Of a DNA stretch of 64,000 bases, positions 11,175 through 23,526 are shown in pieces. Position numbers and translations under genes: made by a program. Origin of the DNA: Heterocephalus glaber (lineage: Eukaryota; Chordata; Mammalia; Rodentia; Bathyergidae). The notes beneath the pieces are model-generated. The model saw only the letters and a list, made by a program, of their open reading frames with translations. It was not told the origin of the DNA and made no database searches. The stretch's first letter is position 1, and each line of letters starts with the position of its first letter. The stretch spans positions 10,114,658 to 10,178,657 of the forward strand of contig NW_004624734.1 of NCBI RefSeq assembly GCF_000247695.1, written 5' to 3'.

Positions 11175-11819
11175 TAAATTTCTTAAAAGTATCAAAATGT
11201 TAGTCAGATACACAGAAATTACAAGGCCAGGATCTGCAGAGGTGTGAGACTAGCACTGCAGGCCAGTTTTGCCCTGGAAGTGTTTATCAGTCTAGAAGAT
11301 GTGGCTGAGAGGCTGAGCTGCAGTTTTGGAAACTGCGTGAGACTAGGAAGACACAAGTCAGAATCTAGGACCTACAAATAGAGTGGACTCTGATACCACA
11401 CCCTCTGACCCATGTGCTTTTGGCTGGAGCCACACAATAAAGATAACATGGAAGTGGACTTGCCTCCATATATACACTACTACACATTGTCAAGTCCTAT
11501 GGTGAGCCAAACTGAGATATTACAAAGCTTGTTGCACATGAATTAAGATAACCCTGGTCCGACATTATGCACCTGGGAGAAACAAATATAAAGCTCTTTG
11601 AAAAACAATACCATTTCAGGTTGCAAATTATTTCTAGAAATAATTTTTTACGTAAATCATCTAGTGTACAACAATAACTAGACTACAAGGAAATGAGATG
11701 CAGTAAGTAGGGGGGAAAAAAAGAGAGTGAATACAGACCCGCAGAGACTCCAGTTACTTACTTATAAGAGCATCAACAAGGACACACAAAGCCTTCTAAG
11801 GTATTTGGCATGTGTTGCT

Positions 11820-12480
11820 GTTTGTTCTGGGTAGTGAATTCAGGAGTGCTAAATCCAACTTGATCCATTTAACTGTACATTTAATATTTTGTGTACTTTT
11901 CTACATGTGCATATATTTGATAATAAAAAGGCTTACAGAATTGAAACCAATCTAATGTATCAGCAACCAGAAGAATGATCAAGAATGTTTATACAATAAG
12001 TTGAGTTCATACAACAAGCTGTTGAAAGAACTAAAGACACATCTATCAATAGGGTTTAGTTTTAAGAGCATAACTTAGTGAATAATTTCAAGTTGCAGAA
12101 AAATATGCATAATATGATACCAATATAGAGAGTTTAAAAAATCAGGTAGGACAATATTAAATGTTATAATGGAGATGCACATAGGTAGTCAGAGTGGGGC
12201 TGAGGATGTTGCTCAGTGGTAGACTGCTTGACTAGCATGTGAGAGGCCTTAAATTCCATCTTCAGTACTATAGAATAAACAAATAACAACAACAGAAACT
12301 TCCAAATTACCATTGTAGTTGTAGTCAAAGTGTAAAAATACATAAAATAATAATAAATTCAGAATAGTGACTATAAAGGAAGGGAGGAAGGGAGAAATAA
12401 GAAAATGCTAGATAGGTATCTTTAATTGTTTCAGTAATGTTTTACTTATTATTAAAAAAAGGATTAATCAAATAAAGCAA
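11820..12480 (+). mobile_element. Old L1 3'-end fragments, sense
   Basis: Blocks such as 'catttaactgtacatttaat', 'tacatgtgcatatatttgat' with AATAAAAAG at 11920-11930, and 'gcagaaaaatatgcataata' near 12096 match old L1 3'-terminal sequence. At least two overlapping 3' ends appear to be present. An old ID element sits inside at about 12193-12280. Confidence 0.5.
12193..12280 (+). mobile_element. Old ID-type SINE
   Basis: 'gtggggctgaggatgttgct' then 'cagtggtagactgcttgac', followed by a decayed B-box side 'aaattccatcttcagtac', reads as a diverged ID element of the general rodent type. Confidence 0.7.
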
Positions 12481-12957
12481 AATGATAAGATTTAACAAAG
12501 ATGTGGTAGGTATATAATATATTCCATGCTCTTTTTTCTATATGCTTGAAATAGTCCATTCAAAAAGGGAGTTCCTTGGATAAGATGTGAAACTTTTTAA
12601 AGAGTTGTACATGTTTCTCTCTAAATAATTTTGTATTGTAAAAAATACTTGTAGGTTTGTTTAATTGACATAGTTCTTTGAATTTATCCCTTGTGGAAAT
12701 AAAAGCTGTGACTTTAATACTTAAGAGATACTGTTTTCTTATTTGTAAAATTATGTATTCTCATTTCTTCAATAAATTTATTATTCACACAAAAATGTCT
12801 TTTTTCTTTGTAGTTTTAATTTTATTTCTTAAGGACAACCTACAGTACATTTTTAAATAATGTTTTTATTTCTGATCTATGAATTTTTGGGAACTTGGCA
12901 GATCTGTGCTAATTGAATTTTTAAAATTGCTTACCTCTTCTATTTTGTTTTATTTAG

Positions 12958-13062
12958 GAACGAGATAAATTCTACTTATCTCGCAGTGTTGTTCTAGAAC
13001 TTCTACAGGCCCTAAAGCTCAAATCTCCTTTACCAGACACAAACCTCCTTCTACTTGTCCAG
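12958..13062 (+). CDS. UNC79: UNC79 coding exon 2 of 10 in window
   Basis: This 105-nt, phase 0/0 exon encodes 35 residues beginning ERDKFYLSRS and ending NLLLLVQ. It has an acceptor TTTATTTAG and a donor GTAGGC. It continues the frame of the previous exon directly (CYRAFTK|ERDKFYL) as part of the HEAT-like helical C-terminal half of UNC79. Leucine spacing (VVLELLQALKL) suits a paired-helix repeat. Its length is a multiple of three, so skipping would keep the frame. Confidence 0.94.
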
Positions 13063-15188
13063 GTAGGCTTATGCTTTATTTGTAAAACTTTTCATGAAAT
13101 CTGTGCATGTTTGGAAAAATTAAGAGAAATTGGAGGATGTGCATAAAACCCAATGTCTTTATCCAAAGATGAGAAGTAATATATCTTATATAAGGCAAGA
13201 TCTAATTAATACAAGGCACTTGGGACTTCCACTGGCTAAAAAAGTGCAAAAAAAAAAAGAAAACTATTTGTTGTTTTGCTCCTAGTATGAAACTAGTTCT
13301 GTGAGGGACAAAATAAGAATGAAACCATGATTTCTGTCCTTAAGAAATGTGTGATCCAGTAGGTTGGAGGGACAGCTTTCTTGCCAGAGCTGAGACAGGA
13401 CTAAGGCAGCCAAGATGGGCAGGAGGCTGAGGTCTAAGTATAATTCCAATCTTCTGTGAAGGTGAGGGTGGGCCAGGCCAGAGACAGTCAATGGCAGGGC
13501 TTGCTGAGTCCAGCCAGGGCTGGGGGATAGGCGAATTGGCCCCCATGGAACACCAAAGCAGAGGGGCTTGAACACTTACAAGGCAGGCTCCAGAGAACTG
13601 GCAACAGTTATGCTTTTGGGCTGAAGCCTTCCATTCCCTGTGTGCTTAATAGGGCATCGTAGGCACACATGCATCATTGGATCTCTCCAGACAGACTGTG
13701 ATGAGTCCCATGAGAGGAAGAGGTAAACAAAATCCTAGGCCTTAGAACCTAGGGGGAAGTTGAGAGCAAGAGGAATCCCACTTCATGTTGTATGAAATTG
13801 AAGAAAACTTCATGAAGGAAGTGGGGTTTGAGCTGAGTCACGCACATACAACTAGTGAGTATAGACAAATGTCTTTGCCTGAAGTTTGGGCTCAGCCAAC
13901 AGGTGAATTGGCTCAGGGGAAGGGAGAGGTTCAATCAGGAATGGGGAATAAATTTTGGGACAATGACATGAGGATAGGGCTGAGCAAAAAGCAGGCCAGC
14001 AGTGCCAGAGGAGTCAGCAGGAGTTCAGGCAACCTGGGAACCTGCCTGCTATTGCAAGGGCTGAGACTAGATTTAAAGAACTGGCCGTGAGCTGTAAATC
14101 ATTAGGACCAGAATTGGGTTTCTTTCAAAGACTTGAGATTTAATAAAAAGTGGGTGACCATTCACTGTAGTTATCTGACATTGTCTATCTGGCATGCTGA
14201 AGCTCTCCAAGAGTGAGTGCACTGAGTAGTGAGTGCTGGACAATGACAGCAGTGGGGGTTGGATGTGATGTATCAGAATAAAATAGGTCCCACTGTACCA
14301 AGGTAGTAGTCAGCCCAAGAGGAAGGCAGAAGCAAGACCGCAACCAGAAAGCATCTGCTCTGAAGGAGAGACAAATTGGTTTCTCCCAGTGGATTGCCAT
14401 GAGCTATTCCTCCTACTCATGTGTCAGTGGCAATACCACTTTTGAGTACAAGTGACTTTGACACAACCAGCCTTCAAGACGAAGAGGATCTCCATTGGCT
14501 TGGAGTTGGCAGGTACACCAAGGCTCCATCAAATAGCCCAGGAGCAATTTAATGTTAGCAGGTTGGCAGTGTCTGAAGGTCCCATGCTTCTGGTGGCATT
14601 CCAATTGGGGATATGTCCCCTCAAAACACCCTAGGATTGAGGTGCTAACAGTGCTTTCCTGTAAGCATTGGATAATGTTTTCTTAATTGCCCTCACTCTT
14701 GAGCAGGGCAGGTCTGTGTGGCTGATCTTCCTGAGGTAGGGAACCCAACACTGTAACTGCTGGAGGTTGAATTTCCATGAAGAACATTAGTCAACCATAA
14801 TAAGCACTTGCCATAAGACAGCAAAAGAACACTGACAGTTTAAATTACCCAGTGCTTAAGGAAACCATGAAAACAGTGATTTTTGCATCACAGGTGAATA
14901 AAGTTTAAAAAAAAATAGCCTTAGAAAGAAAGAGGCCAAAAGTATATTCTTCTCATTGTATTAATTTTCATCTGCCATTTCAAACATATTTTCATCTTTT
15001 TACAACAAATATATGTATAAATATAAAATATGGATAAAATATATATAATTGAATCATTAAGTTTTGAAAGTTAATTGTGAAGTTACTCGAGTTGGTGAGG
15101 TATTTTGGAGACATTTTGAGATCTTACCCATGATGAACAACTTTATGAAGAATGTCTCAACCTTCTCTGACAAAGAAAACTTAACCAT

Positions 15189-15375
15189 TAGCATGTGCCT
15201 TAATTCTAGCACTCTGGGAGGCTGAGCCAGAAAGATTGCAGGTTCAAGCCCTGCCTGAGCAATTTAATGACTTATGGAGATTCTGTCTCAAAATAAATTT
15301 TAAAAAGATCTGGGGATGTAGCTCCATGTGAAGGCCCTGGATTTAATCCCTAGTACTTCAAAAACAAAAAAACTA
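15189..15375 (+). mobile_element. B1-plus-ID composite SINE
   Basis: A B1-like head ('gcatgtgccttaattctagc', 'actctgggaggctgagccag', 'gagcaatttaatgactta') is followed directly by an ID-like segment ('ctggggatgtagctccatgt', 'ggatttaatccctagtact') and an A-rich tail. This is the order of dimeric B1-dID type elements known in several rodent groups. Confidence 0.75.
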
Positions 15376-16224
15376 AACATCATGCCATTTTGAAGTAACA
15401 CGTTCTTCTCCTATAAACTCTTGGAGTTAAATAATTTTTATTACTAATGAGAGAAATAAAGTGAGATACCTTAACAATAGAGCAATTTCCTTTTCTGCTC
15501 TGAGGTCCTGCCCAAGTCATGGAGAGAAGTCCTCCTTGGGGTGAAGGAGAAGCACATTTGTCTCTCTGTGAGCTGTGCATCTTTCTGTAGTTTCTCAATT
15601 TCTTTTTCTCTTGCCCTTGGCTGGCTGGGTTCTTGAGCTATTCTCTAAAGCATGGTGGAGGTGGCTGCCTTCACCCTTGTAGCTTCTCTTAGATCAGAGG
15701 ATCTAGGCCGGACTCTAGGGAAGCTTTCCTTTTTACTGATGGGCAGTGTCATCCCTGGCGCCTGGGCAACAAGGCTCATGGTCTGGACAGTGAGGACAGA
15801 CAGGGACTTCCCTTGTGGGGATCAGTGGCCAGCATTTGAAGGCAGTAAGTAGGTATCTGTTTAACTGAAAATGCAATTTGGAAACAGAAATGAAAATGAT
15901 AATTTGGTAGAAAACTTACCTGGTGATCTATGAATGCCACTGGCTCTATTAAGGAGAAAAGAATCAGTTGCTCCAATACAAGGTTTACCATTCACACTTT
16001 ACCCTGTAAGGAGGGACTAGGGCATTGCATCTACCATTGCTCTAATTAATATCTTAGTAGCTGGATGAGATGGAAATGTATATTCTTCTCTTAGGCCATA
16101 CCTTTGTTGTTTATGAAACACTCTGGCATTAGAGAGACACCTTATAGGATGTGCTCAAGAATATGTGCTCAAGAATGTGGGCTCACTCAAGGCCTAAACA
16201 TTTCAAGGCAGCAAAAGGTATCAA

Positions 16225-16325
16225 TCTGTTTTGTTTTGTTTTGTTTTTTTGATACTGGGGATCGAAATCGGGACCTTGCACTTGTGAGGCAGGCGATGGA
16301 ACCACTGAGCTAAATCCCTGGCCCC
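16225..16325 (-). mobile_element. ID-like SINE
   Basis: On - it reads GGGGCCAGGGATTTAGCTCA to a B-box-like TCGATCCCCAGTATC. The tail is AAAACAAAACAAAAC-type, seen as TTTTG repeats on +. Confidence 0.87.
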
Positions 16326-19300
16326 CAGTCTGTTTTTAATTCCTGTAAGTTCCTCCAGGATGCGTGGCATTATGGGAAATTTCATGTTATATAGGTTGTC
16401 TGGTCATGGTTGTTGTTACTTGTTTTTACTTACAAATGAAGTCAGAAGCCTTTAAATGCTCAAATGAATTTTTTTCAAAGAAAAGAAGGCATGGAGACAA
16501 GAAAGAATTTGCCAAATCAAATTATCTTTTTCAGAATCTAAAATTGTCAACCACCAGGACATAGTTTTCCTTCTGCACTTTGGACAGATGCATTATCATG
16601 TATTTTAATTCAAATCTACTGACATTTTGGCCTTGCCTTACAACATTTTTCTCTTCTGCTGGTTTGCAGTAGATATTTGATTTGTAACAGGTTATTATAC
16701 TTATTCTTGAGATGGATTAAAAGAGAGATTTCATCATAGAGCAACAGTCCATTAAAAGTTACCATAAAGACTAAATTCAAATCAAATTGAATTTCCTCAG
16801 CTCCTTTTATGTGTCAAGAGTAGATATTCTTATAATTTGCATGTACCACCTCCACTCTGTGGGATATACCTGAATATTCAAGTTATGAGAAATCATGTCT
16901 GTAAAAGGTTTTCTTTTAAAAATAGGTTAGTTGTGGGCTGGAGGACAAAGAAATGGCAGAGGTACATCTGTTGTTTTTAATTTACAGAGTTACTTGTGGG
17001 CTTATTAATATTGGTTGAGTTGGTAATAACCCTATTACTCCATGGGATAAGAGGTAGAGGTACTATTTTGGGTGTCATTCTGATAATGAATTTGGTAATG
17101 ACACATAATGGATATCGTGTTTCTTTTGTATTCTTTTGTACTTAAGGAGGAGTGCATATTTCAGTGGAATATTACTTTCTGGAAGTATAGAGTTCTTCCT
17201 TTTACAGAAATTAACATGCCCCCCTCTGATTTTAGATATATCTTTATACTTTGAGAAGTTCTATACAATTATAATAAAGTTTTTTTCCAGTTCATGGTTG
17301 GCAGCTATAATAAAATGGAGAGAAAGATATATTAAGGTTTTAATTGTACATATGATGTAAAAATACAGTAGATTAAAATGTATTGCTAAAAAATAATGAA
17401 CTGTTTTAGAAGCTCATGTACTTCAACTCTCTTTCATAAGCTAGGTTCTCTGAGATACATTCATCACTTTTAGGGTATTTTTTTATTAATTTTGATTTGT
17501 GTGAATCATCATAGGTCAGACATTTGAGTTTGACATCAGATCCTGGCACTGTGTGGCCCTAAACTGACAGCATGCTCACTTGTGCTTCTTGGTCCTCTTT
17601 GTTGATGTGGCACACGGGAAAGGCACCTGCTGAAGACAGGTTGAAGTTTTGCTTCTTCTCAGATCCTGTCTTATCCTCAAGGGCCACAAGACCATCCAAG
17701 CATACTTTAGAGGACCCAAGACTTCCAACCATTCCTAAATGAGCTGTTCTAAGCACTACCATACCTTACACATTCGATGTGGCCCCGTCTTCCCCATGGT
17801 TTCTCTTGGCTATGCAGTTCACTTTTTTTGTAAAGAGATTAATTAAGATGAATGCTGGTGTCCTAACAAGGTTTGGAACATAGTTATAAGTTGTTCAGAT
17901 TGTGGATTCAGATAGCTTTGCAAAATACATTTTATGGGAAAACGTGTTATTTGCCAGGAGGTCGGGTTGAAAGTGTTCCTTCTTTTCACACTGTACTTCT
18001 ACCAAATACTACAGTTTCTTTTTTTTTTTTAACCTCCAGGTTTTGGCCAAAGCCAAAGGCTCAACATTTTTAAAACCTGATTTAGTTACCTTTCCTTATA
18101 TTAGTATTAGAAATAAGTCCTGAATAAAATGATGGAAAATTTTAGGCATTCCCAGCTGCAACTTTTTTTTTTTCCTCTTCAGAGTAAATGACCAAGTGGA
18201 TTTATTAGCTTTTCCTAATGAGCTTTGGAGCCACTAGAAATGACAAGAATGTTAATATGAGATCTGTGTCCACTCCTGTTGTACAGCCCTCAGAACAGGC
18301 CTGTCTAGCGCCCCTCCCTCAAACCTGAATGTTTTTCATGGAGGATTACACTTCTTGCACCTGAGGACCAGCTCTTGACCATGAACAAGACATGTAAGGG
18401 CCCTTGGCCTCAGAAGGCCTTTGGATTAGAGTTACATGTTATGAGCCAAAACCTGCCAAGGATTAACAGTTTCTGTTCAGTTGTTCCAGAGCTCTTGAGG
18501 TTTCTCTACTGCCCCAACCTGTGCTATCTCCCAGTTTGATAGGAGGGAGCCTGCCTAGCTGCACTCCTAGTCTTAACCCAATCAGCTCCCTGTGCCTTCC
18601 AGATGAATGAGAAGAAAAAGCTGTTGGCATTGAAGCTTCTTCAGTGCCTCTGAACCACACATAGCAGCAGTTTGGTATTCCAGACTTGCCAGGGATGCTG
18701 CACAGAGGCCAAGAGAGAGAAATGAAACAGGAGCCAATTACTTATACCAAATGCTGCAGTCTGACTTTTCCCCAAAACCATAAGTGAATAGCTGGATGTT
18801 GCATTAAGTAAGAAACACCTGTTAAAATCTGTAATGAAGCAAATTAAACTGTAACATGATAAGTCCATCCACATAATCTCAAGTCAGAATTGATTAATTG
18901 ATTTCATAAACTCTTACTGAGCCTCTCCAGGATGCTGAGCACTAAAGCAGTGCTGGGGAGAGGCGCATCAAGTCTGTGCTCTTGAAGAGCTTGTAGAAGG
19001 TTGAGAAACAGACTCTAAGGTCACTGCCTCCTAATGTGACGACTGTTACAGTGGGAGTGTGTGAAAAGTCCTGTGGGTGCTTGTATCAGGACTAGGGTCA
19101 TTCTCAACACAGAGGAGGCATTGAATGAAGTGGGGGGAGGAAGAGAGACCCTGGGGGCCCTTGAGGAAGAAACAGGAGGGCTACTCACTCTGAGATCAAT
19201 TTTCTGAATATGTGAGTATGCTATAATGACAGAAGTCATGAAAATCCATGAGTGCGTGCTAACAGAAACTGTTTAAAAAGTGCTACAGGATAAGTAGCAT

Positions 19301-19583
19301 GACCCCAGAGTAACTCTGACAATGCTGCTGTGGTTTATTTCTTTCTTGATTGAATTCACCATATGAGTACCACTTGGTTTTCTGGGTAAAATAAAAGTCT
19401 TTGTGCTCAAACTGGTTCTTTGCTGATGGGGATGAACTATCTTGATTAGCAAATCTTATGTATCGAGGGCAGACTGTCATGAAAGTAGACACCAATGAAT
19501 TTAAGCCATGTTAATAAAATTATAAATTACTTATTACTGTCCAAATACTCTTAAAATAATTATCCCTTTCACTTTTTTATTAG

Positions 19584-19661
19584 TTTATTTGTGCAGATGC
19601 AGGAACCAAATTAGCTGAGTCAACAATCCTGAGCAAGCAGATGATAGCCTCTGTACCTGGA
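19584..19661 (+). CDS. UNC79: UNC79 coding exon 3 of 10 in window
   Basis: This 78-nt, phase 0/0 exon encodes 26 residues starting FICADAGTKL and ending IASVPG. The acceptor is TTTTTTATTAG and the donor is GTAAGT. The alternative AG at 19595-19596 (GTGCAG) would drop the FICA residues and break continuity with LLLLVQ|FICADAG, so the upstream AG is chosen. It belongs to the C-terminal helical region of the NALCN-complex subunit. Confidence 0.93.
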
Positions 19662-19724
19662 GTAAGTCTTGAGCAGATTAATTGTCTGCATTTCTATATT
19701 TCATGAAATGGTAGTTGACAATGT

Positions 19725-19930
19725 AGGTTTTAGACTCAGTCCAGGGTTTGAGATCTGCCGTTTACTCGCTGTGTGAGTTTACAAAAGTTATTTAACCTGT
19801 AATCCTTTGATTTGTGTCATCTATAGAATGAGATATAATGGCCAAATATATAGGTTAGGGACTGAGATAATGCATGTAACCCTACTAGCATGGTGCCAGA
19901 CATATAGTAAGTGCCGAGTAAATAAATATT
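19725..19930 (+). mobile_element. MIR SINE fossil
   Basis: It carries a MIR core and tail: 'gctgtgtgagtttacaaaag', 'ttatttaacctgtaatcctt', 'ctagcatggtgccagacata' and 'tagtaagtgccgagtaaata'. Confidence 0.7.
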
Positions 19931-20913
19931 ATTTATTACAAATATTGTTCACAAACATTTCTATTGTTGGATATTTTAGTTATTTTCAGTAGCCTGCATT
20001 TGTAATTAATATGCAAGGAACATCTTTGTGCTTAACTCTGTCCATTTAGACTATTTCTTTGTAATAGATTTCTGGGAGTAGAATTACCTTACTGTGTTTT
20101 TAAAAAAGATTTTTATGGTAATGCAAGATGCTATCAGATAAATCTTAGCAACTTAGCACAAAAGAAACATTGTTCATTCATGCAAGGTGAAAGTGGTTAT
20201 ACTGATTAATAGGGAAAGGGGATTTCCACACAGATGCCCAGGGATCAGGCTCCTTCCCTCATGTGCAGCCCTCTGCAATTGCTGGCAGTTAGGAAAAGAA
20301 AAGAAAATGTGGTATATGGAAGATTTTCATGGTTCAGGTCTAGGAGTACATATTTCTTCTACTCACATTCCATTGGCTGGAACCCAGTCACACGACCCCA
20401 CTTACCTGGAAGAGAAGATGGAAAATGTGGCCCACTTAAGTACTAGGGAAAAAGAGAAGTAGGGGAGAAGCCACTCTATGCTGCACCCTCACTGTTTCCT
20501 TATTGATTAATTCTCCAGAATTCAATATTTTCTACCAATAGGATAGCTAGAAAAAAAATAACATTACTAAAGTGCAACACATTTATCAGAATCAATTAAG
20601 TAAAGATAAATATTTCAACAATAACAAAGCAATAATTATAGGACTCACATATAGAACCCTTTCTGATGACCAATAAACCCCACTCACAATCAATTATAAA
20701 TTAATAAAATGAAAATGAAATATAAAAATATTTGAAAATATAAAAGTAAAAACTTGCTAGTAGATCAGAGGCTTTTCTTTCTTTTTAAAAAACATCACCT
20801 TATTAATTTGTGTGGAATCATCACTATAATCTATGCATGTTGTCATTTCCAAAAGTTTCTTTCACCAGCTTATTTACTTGACCAAAGAATACTTTGTATA
20901 AGATTGGCGTTCT

Positions 20914-21023
20914 GGGCTGGGGATTTAGCTCAGTGGTTCTGGCGCCTGCCTTGCAAGCGCAAGGTCCAGAGTTTGATCCCCGGTACCAAACAAAACAAAA
21001 CGAAACAGAAACAAAAACAAAAA
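20914..21023 (+). mobile_element. ID-like SINE, near-consensus, 14-bp target duplication
   Basis: AAGATTGGCGTTCT is duplicated at 20900-20913 and 21024-21037. The body starts GGGCTGGGGATTTAGCTCAG and reads through GGTTCTGGCGCCTGCCTTGC to GATCCCCGGTACC. The tail is CAAAA-type. It looks like one of the youngest copies here. Confidence 0.93.
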
Positions 21024-21282
21024 AAGATTGGCGTTCTTGGCAAATTTTTAAGTAGCATCGCTATCCATAGGCAATGTGCTAGAGGGGTGAGCTCTAGAAC
21101 TTACTTACTTACCCTGTGTACTTGAAACTTTGTACCCTTCAGCTAATGCTTCCCAATTTCTCCTTCTCTCAGGAGATTTTTTTTCTTTCTTTTTTAGTAG
21201 TGCTAGGGATAGACCCCAGGCTATTGGTTGGTGGTAGTGAAACCAACCTTGCTGGAGGCCAGCTTCACAATGTTCTCTAGGA

Positions 21283-21365
21283 GGGTGGGACATTTAGCTC
21301 AGTGGCACCACACCTGAAGGCTGAAGGTCTTCAATTTAATCCCCAGTACCAAAAAAAAAAAAAAA
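21283..21365 (+). mobile_element. ID-like SINE
   Basis: 'ggtgggacatttagctcagt' leads to 'tcaatttaatccccagtacc' and a run of about 15 A. An additional degraded - strand ID fragment may lie just upstream at about 21182-21225. Confidence 0.8.
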
Positions 21366-21369
21366 GGTA

Positions 21370-21910
21370 TTCAACACAATCTGCTTCTAGGAATATGTTT
21401 GAGAAAATTAGTATGCACCAGAAGATTTATATATATATATTTATTAAAGCACCATTTAAAATACGAAAAACATGGACACAAAAATCAATATCCATCACTA
21501 AGGTATTGTTTAAATAAAGTAATGTGAGCCATATGATACACTGTTATGTGGCCACCACATCAAGGTTCCAAAGAATATTTAATTAATTGGAAAATGCTTA
21601 TGATGGATGTAACTAAAAAGCAAGTTAGGGAAAAGTTATTTCATGTATATATGATATATATGATAAGATGATTTCATATATATATTGATATATATATCAT
21701 ATATCAATATATATATGATATATATATAAAATGTGCATTTCAGAAACCTTGGGAAGAAATATTAACAGTGGTTTTCACAGAGGTGGAAGACAAGAAGTAG
21801 GATTATGGTGATTTTAATCATTCTTAGTAACTTGTATTCTCCAAATTTTCTACAGTGAACGTATGTTATTTCTGTAATCTAAGAAATGTAATTTTATTAA
21901 GATCAGATAT
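21370..21910 (+). mobile_element. Old L1 3'-end fragment, sense
   Basis: The order of phrases matches an L1M-class 3' end: 'aatcaatatccatcactaag', 'gttatgtggccaccacatca', 'aatattaacagtggttttca', 'tgtattctccaaattttcta' and 'cagtgaacgtatgttatttc'. An AT-rich palindrome has developed within it. Confidence 0.6.
21674..21718. repeat. AT-rich palindrome (20-bp arms, 5-nt loop)
   Basis: Arms 21674-21693 (TCATATATATATTGATATAT) and 21699-21718 are exact reverse complements around a 5-nt centre. It lies in a longer (TATATGA)-like tract at about 21640-21730. Confidence 0.88.
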
Positions 21911-21915
21911 ATTTT

Positions 21916-22003
21916 AGGGCCGGGGATATAGCTCAGTGGTTCTGCTGCCTGTCTTGCAAGCGAAAGGTCCAAAGTTCAATCCCCAGTACCCAAAATAAAA
22001 GAG
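21916..22003 (+). mobile_element. ID-like SINE with 13-bp target duplication
   Basis: TCAGATATATTTT is present at 21903-21915 and 22004-22016. The body is AGGGCCGGGGATATAGCTCA to TTCAATCCCCAGTACC with a short A-rich tail. Confidence 0.9.
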
Positions 22004-23526
22004 TCAGATATATTTTTTAAGAAGAATTGGATGTGATTTGCTTCAATTCATGTATTTAAGGTTAGGATATGTTTTTGACTGCTTTATCATCAGTTTTCTT
22101 ACTGAAATAAATATTGGCCTTCTGAAACAAGTGGAGCTTGACTCCTTATGTTTGTTCATTTAAAAAATACATCTAACATTATATTTAAGTTTTGCAAAGT
22201 AAAAAGGAGGATGAAAAATTATATGCTCTCTTTTACTAGTACAGATGACTCCCAAAGATTCTCCTGACTGTAAAGTGGATTTTCAGTCTTTTACTGAATG
22301 TAGTTGCTGTCTCTAGAATACAGTAACTATGATACAATAATAATTTCTTTGCTCTCATTCCTCGTGAGTGAAATTTAAAAAGCCAATATTGAATAATACC
22401 ACTAGTAATTATCTTCTGTGACATTTTCCTGGTTGAACTGATATAAAATATTGCCTATAAAAGAAACAAATCCCTTTCAAGAAATTAAAGAACAGCATCC
22501 ATGCTCCTATTTGCATGGCATGTGAAAGGTCAGAGAAAATGGAATAAATTGGGGGGATCCTTCTTGCACTAAAGGGTTCATATTGCAAAAGCAGGAACAC
22601 AATAACCTTTTATAATTCCTTCACTATTTAAATTAAAAGAAGAAAACCTGAGAACATATGAAATGCTTGGAAAACAGTCTGACAGACTGCCAGTGACCTT
22701 ATTTTACTGTTTGTTATCCTGTCAGAAGAACTGACAAGCGTAACATTCTAGAAGAGAGAGGAGGTGATATAGTTCAGTGCTACCCAGATTTACATGAATA
22801 TGGGAAAATGAGAGCCACTGGGTGAGCTAGTTAAGTACATAATGTTCCAGATTTTCCTAAAGAAAGCCCAGAGAGCCCTTTAGCATAGTATTCATATGGC
22901 TTCAAAAGACTGCTTGCTTTTGATCCCCATTGTACCCAGCTTACTGTGTGGGTTCTCTCATATGGCTTTGATGTAGCAGCCTGTCTGTCCACTTTCCTTT
23001 GCTTTGGTATAATCCTAAATGGGCTGCATTTCCCTGAGAGAGCAAGTGCATGCCATTTAATAACCTACAACACAAGCATGCTTTCTTTTCCTTTAAAACT
23101 TCCCAAACATACTTCAAGTTATGTGGGGAAGATAACAATTTAGTTTCTTTCTTTTATTTATCTCCAGCAAGAACTTGACATGACTTGAATATGAGAATTT
23201 TTGACTCAGCAAACACCATGTTTAATATATATGATTCTGTTGGTGGAATTTGGTAGCATGTATTTTAATCAGTTAATTACCCAGTGGAAACAGCATTTAA
23301 TTCTGTCTCCCATAGGCCTCCCCTATTTCTTTGCTCTCTCCCACAAACCTTTTAGCAATTCTTGTCCTGTGAGCACACAATCACAGACTATGCGGAGAGT
23401 AGTGGAGTGAGTCAGAAATCCAGAAAGTGAGACAACTCCTTAGTAAACAGTGCACAACTGGGGTGAGATAGTCATTGCAGTTGGTGAAAAATGAGGCTGT
23501 GGCCCAGGCATGTCCTTATGTTTCAG

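Larger units (their letters stand above)
10109..11184 (-). mobile_element. U6 snRNA / ERV chimeric retroposon with target-site duplications
   Basis: Read on the - strand, the order is as follows. First comes AAGAAATTTA (11184-11175), then a full-length U6-like sequence (11174 to about 11066) ending in its T-run. Next is an ERV env tail, polypurine tract and LTR U3 with a TATA box, then AATAAA. The unit ends in about 12 A (10128-10117, with the last two A shared with the duplication) and the second AAGAAATTTA (10118-10109). The upstream flank reads TTTT before AAGAA, matching L1 endonuclease preference. All parts share one orientation and one pair of duplications, so they entered in a single event. 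U6-headed chimeras formed by template switching during L1 reverse transcription are a known class in mammals. That this copy has an ERV RNA as its 3' partner is read from this sequence. Confidence 0.85.
3974..12957 (+). other. UNC79: UNC79 intron, about 9.0 kb, transposon-dense
   Basis: The intron has GTATGT donor and TTTATTTAG acceptor. Its left part (3974-5240) is AT-rich with nothing recognisable. From 5.2 to 12.5 kb it is a nest of ID-type SINEs, a B1-like element and old sense-oriented L1 pieces, interrupted by a U6/ERV chimeric retroposon at 10109-11184. Segments 5400-6430, 7500-7900 and 11185-11800 show nothing I can name except the simple repeats listed. Confidence 0.85.
13063..19583 (+). 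other. UNC79: UNC79 intron, about 6.5 kb
   Basis: The GTAGGC donor and TTTTTTATTAG acceptor are clear. It holds a B1-plus-ID composite (15189-15375), an ID SINE (16225-16325) and an L2-like fossil near 18890-19000 (- strand). The stretches 13070-15180, 15380-16220 and 16330-19580 are otherwise without anything I can name. Confidence 0.85.
19662..23526 (+). other. UNC79: UNC79 intron, about 3.9 kb
   Basis: It has a GTAAGT donor and a TTATGTTTCAG acceptor. It contains a MIR fossil, three ID SINEs, an L1 3'-end fragment and an AT-rich palindrome, each listed. The parts at 19940-20890 and 22020-23520 show no recognisable element. Confidence 0.85.
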
